Below, one piece after another: positions 13,668-15,902 of a stretch of 15,902 bases of DNA. Under the pieces are notes generated by a model that worked only from the letters and a program-made list of their open reading frames with translations, was not told the DNA's origin and did no database searches. Both the position numbers and the translations under genes were made by a program. The stretch lies in NCBI GenBank assembly GCA_021772215.1, contig JAJFMK010000231.1, positions 1 through 15,902 on the forward strand, written 5' to 3'. The stretch's first letter is position 1. The number at the start of each line of letters is the position of its first letter. The DNA is from Chlamydiota bacterium (GTDB lineage Bacteria; Chlamydiota; Chlamydiia; Chlamydiales; JAJFMK01).

Positions 13668-13787
13668 GAGGGACTTGCAAAATTGCTTTGCCCAGAAAAC
13701 TAAGGATTTTGATGCCAATTGCGATTTGCGGGTCGATTGAGGAGAAGAGATGTTTTTAACGGGTAAATTGAGTTTTACAAGTCCCTC
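13668..13787. mobile_element. 120-bp inverted-repeat (MITE-like) element ending tsaB
   Basis: GAGGGACTTGCAAAA at 13668-13682 is matched, inverted, by TTTTACAAGTCCCTC at 13773-13787 (14 of 15). GAA lies immediately outside each end (13665-13667 and 13788-13790), a possible 3-bp target duplication. The interior has no ORF. The arms pair only partly further in. The distal arm supplies the last codons and the stop codon of tsaB. It could also be a long terminator stem, but a 120-bp span with short perfect ends is more like a miniature transposable element. Confidence 0.55.
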
Positions 13788-14401
13788 GAAATATAGGGGT
13801 CTTGTAGGTAGAGCAGTCTGATTGGATATTGTGAATCAAACTCTTTTTTTTGCGCCTTTTCGTCACAAAGTGCGGCAACAGTTTCTAAATTGATCCTTCC
13901 ACTACCCCATCGATCTGAGGTAATTGCTAGATTCTGATGGGGTGAGCTGACAATCCTCTTCTCATTTAGATAGGGAAGAAGCTGCTCTTTGGTAAGAAGC
14001 TGTGGTTCGCTCTCCCAAGTTATTTGATCCCCCATCTGTCCCAATCTCACAAAAAATTTACCTCGCTTGGCATCCATCAAAATAACAAAGGGACCCTTTT
14101 CATCTGGCACATAGAGATCTAACGAAGAGAGTGTAACCAGAGGAATCTTCAGCGCATAGGCCCAGCTCATCGCCACAGTGGCGCTTTTACGCATGCCAGT
14201 ATAGGAGCCGGGACCAACACCAAGGGCCAAAAGCTCAATATCTTGGGGCTTATCGACAAAATCAGCAATGGCTTGAACGAGATCTTCAGCGCTACCGGGC
14301 CGGTTAATGATTTCAATGGAATTGACCAGCTCTTTCCCATCAAAAAGAGCTATGACCCCAACCTCAGCTGCTGTATCAAAAAAAAGAGTGCGCATTTCCA
14401 T
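13775..14401 (-). CDS. tsaB: tRNA t6A37 threonylcarbamoyl-adenosine biosynthesis protein TsaB
   Basis: TsaB (YeaZ) is the ASKHA-fold partner of TsaD in making the t6A37 modification of ANN-decoding tRNAs. The 208-residue product has the N-terminal LFFDTAAEVGVIALF strand pair, the hallmark GVGPGSYTGMR at 61-71, and the C-terminal IRLLYLQDPY (usually LYLR) near the end. The usual His-Ser before the first helix is GSAED here, a mild deviation. ATG 14401 is used; ATG 14395 is an alternative. The stop codon lies inside a terminal inverted repeat, so the last residues (about SRDL) may be recently acquired. It is upstream of rpsU and divergent from lon; I recall the same group of genes in Chlamydia. 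Confidence 0.93.
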   Translation of the reverse strand: MEMRTLFFDTAAEVGVIALFDGKELVNSIEIINRPGSAEDLVQAIADFVDKPQDIELLALGVGPGSYTGMRKSATVAMSWAYALKIPLVTLSSLDLYVPDEKGPFVILMDAKRGKFFVRLGQMGDQITWESEPQLLTKEQLLPYLNEKRIVSSPHQNLAITSDRWGSGRINLETVAALCDEKAQKKEFDSQYPIRLLYLQDPYISRDL

Positions 14402-14417
14402 ATATAGTATCAGCTCT

Positions 14418-14446
14418 CATTGAAACTTTCCACCTCACCTGTTACA
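14418..14446 (+). promoter_or_regulatory. Strong sigma70-type promoter of lon
   Basis: TTGAAA (14418-14423), a 17-base spacer and TACAAT (14441-14446) form the best promoter in the window, five of six matches in each box. Transcription would start near 14453, giving a leader of about 120 bases before lon. Confidence 0.65.
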
Positions 14447-14484
14447 ATGATCACCAATTTAGACTCCATTTTCCAACTTAATGT

Positions 14485-14514
14485 GCTTATCCTACTGATA
14501 ATAAGTAGGCAAGC
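14485..14514 (+). promoter_or_regulatory. Hairpin in the lon leader
   Basis: CCTACT and AGTAGG pair around a GATAATA loop, extended by GCTT/AAGC across a small internal bulge. It lies in the middle of the predicted 5' leader, about 57 bases before the start codon. No T-run follows, so a terminator is unlikely; an mRNA-stability or thermosensor role is only a guess. Confidence 0.4.
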
Positions 14515-14571
14515 TTATCTGATGGCTAAAAAGGTCTAATCCCTTATCTTCAAAATTATAAGAGGCATTAA

Positions 14572-15902
14572 ATGGACCCAATGGATCCAGAAGTAGCAGA
14601 ATATAAAGAACTTCCAACAGAAATCCGATTAGACATGGAGAAAGAACTCTATATTTTCCCGCTGATAAAGCGACCCTTCTTTCCCGGCATGGCTGCCCCT
14701 ATGGTGATCGAGCCGGGACCCTACTATGAGGTTCTTAAGGATATAGCACAGTCTGATAAAAAAGAGATCGCTCTATTTCTGACCAAAAAGGAGAATATTG
14801 CGCTTGAAAAAGTGAAATTTAAGGATCTGCATCAAGTTGGGGTCTACGCCAAAATCCTAAGACTGATGCCAATGGATGGGGGCGCTGTGCAGGTGGTCCT
14901 CAACATGGAGAAAAGGATTCGCCTCGTAGAGCAGATCCCCGACAAAAAACCTATCAAGGCGCTCGTTGAGCTTTGCAAAGATGTAAAGGGCTCAACAGAA
15001 GAGTTAAAAGCCTACTCTGTCAGCATTATCTCCGCCATTAAAGAGCTTCTTAAGGTCAATCCCCTCTTCAAAGAGGAGCTGCAGATTTTCTTAGGCCACT
15101 CCGACTTTACCGAACCGGGCAAGCTGGCAGACTTTGCCGTCGCTCTCACCACAGCATCGCGAAGTGAACTTCAAGATGTTTTAGAGACAATGGATCTATT
15201 CGAAAGGCTTGATAAGGTCGTTGCGCTTCTAAAGAAGGAGCTCGACCTCAGCCGTCTGCAGAGCAGCATCAACCAGAAGATCGAAGCGACCATCTCCAAG
15301 AGCCAAAAGGAGTTTTTCCTGCGCGAACAGCTCAAAACGATCAAAAAGGAGCTGGGGATCGACCGTGAAGATCGCGGCACAGATCATGAGAAATTTGAAC
15401 TTCGCCTCAGAGAGCGCGAAATGCCCGATGATGTCAGTCAGGTGATCCAGGAGGAGATGGATAAGCTAGCGAGTCTTGACCCGCAATCAGCCGAGTATGC
15501 TGTGACACGCGGCTATCTCGACTGGCTCACCATCATGCCATGGGGCGTCAATAGCGAGGATAACCACAACCTCAAAAATGCCGAAAAGGTATTAGCAGAG
15601 GATCACTGGGGCCTCGAAGACATCAAACAGCGCATTTTAGAGTTCATCAGCGTTGGAAAGCTTACAGGCGGCGTACGCGGTAGTATCATCTGCCTCGTAG
15701 GGCCCCCAGGCGTAGGTAAGACCAGTATTGGAAAGAGTATTGCCAGAGCGTTGGGCCGAAAGTTCTACCGCTTCAGTGTCGGTGGCATGCGTGACGAGGC
15801 GGAGATCAAAGGTCATAGACGAACCTACATCGGCGCGATGCCAGGAAAACTGGTTCAGGCCTTAAAGCTCTCCCAAACGATGAACCCTGTTATCATGATT
15901 GA
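14572..15902 (+). CDS. lon: ATP-dependent protease Lon (5' part, cut by window end)
   Basis: This is the N-terminal part of Lon, the hexameric AAA+ serine protease that degrades misfolded and selected regulatory proteins in the cytoplasm. The 443 codons present are intact. A substrate-binding LON N-domain (about residues 25-230: LYIFPLIKRPFFPGMAAP, then VLNMEKRIRLVEQ) leads into a coiled-coil helical part (QKEFFLREQLKTIKKELG). The ATPase core follows, with DHWGLEDIKQRILEF and Walker A GPPGVGKT at 377-384, then FSVGGMRDEAEIKGHRRTYIG. The window ends inside Walker B (NPVIMI), so the Ser-Lys protease dyad is not visible. ATG 14572 has AGAGG about six bases upstream; an in-frame ATG at 14581 is an alternative. 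It is divergent from tsaB. Confidence 0.97.
   Translation, partial: MDPMDPEVAEYKELPTEIRLDMEKELYIFPLIKRPFFPGMAAPMVIEPGPYYEVLKDIAQSDKKEIALFLTKKENIALEKVKFKDLHQVGVYAKILRLMPMDGGAVQVVLNMEKRIRLVEQIPDKKPIKALVELCKDVKGSTEELKAYSVSIISAIKELLKVNPLFKEELQIFLGHSDFTEPGKLADFAVALTTASRSELQDVLETMDLFERLDKVVALLKKELDLSRLQSSINQKIEATISKSQKEFFLREQLKTIKKELGIDREDRGTDHEKFELRLREREMPDDVSQVIQEEMDKLASLDPQSAEYAVTRGYLDWLTIMPWGVNSEDNHNLKNAEKVLAEDHWGLEDIKQRILEFISVGKLTGGVRGSIICLVGPPGVGKTSIGKSIARALGRKFYRFSVGGMRDEAEIKGHRRTYIGAMPGKLVQALKLSQTMNPVIMI

Noticed and set aside
1..15902. CRISPR array, toxin-antitoxin or restriction system
   Set aside because: No regularly spaced repeats, no paired small genes of known type and no methylase-nuclease pair were found.

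Overview
The window looks like a chromosomal segment of a chlamydia outside the Chlamydiaceae (phylum Chlamydiota, environmental or amoeba-associated type). The reasons are gene order and gene content. A comEC gene, a dnaJ–rpsU–tsaB block and a divergent lon lie in one window, and ftsK is followed directly by a yycJ-type hydrolase; from memory, both neighbourhoods occur in Chlamydia. Two tandem cysteine-rich outer-membrane porins of the MOMP-like kind expanded in Waddlia/Simkania-type lineages point the same way. The family-level placement is inference.

Layout. (1) 57-1371: comEC, broken by one frameshift near base 326. (2) 1310-4590: an AT-richer accessory stretch. It holds a protein-kinase-like gene, a 56-bp repeat of the comEC 3' end, two inverted copies of a ~165-bp hairpin-forming miniature element, a prmA-like methyltransferase pseudogene, a two-helix putative inclusion-membrane protein, and a BPL_N-type pseudogene that ends at one of the miniature elements. 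(3) 4597-8431: tRNA-His(GTG), then the tightly packed, overlapping uppP, ftsK and yycJ. (4) 8504-12189: two paralogous porins, then a SixA-type phosphatase and a FkbM-type methyltransferase that carries a signal peptide. (5) 12179-14401, minus strand: dnaJ, rpsU and tsaB, with a 120-bp inverted-repeat element between tsaB and rpsU. (6) 14418-15902: a good sigma70-type promoter, a leader hairpin and the first 443 codons of lon, cut by the window end.

How the genes work together. uppP recycles the lipid carrier for envelope glycans, ftsK moves DNA at division, and the porins build a disulfide-linked outer membrane. dnaJ and lon belong to protein quality control, rpsU and tsaB to translation. 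The 1.3-4.6 kb stretch is a decaying mobile-element landing zone inserted between comEC and a core tRNA, and it carries the only candidate host-interaction genes (the kinase-like and Inc-like proteins). I saw no CRISPR array, rRNA, phage or plasmid module, and no intact transposase. The most novel-looking content is the two inverted-repeat miniature element families, the direct repeat bracketing the kinase gene, and the secreted-looking FkbM methyltransferase.
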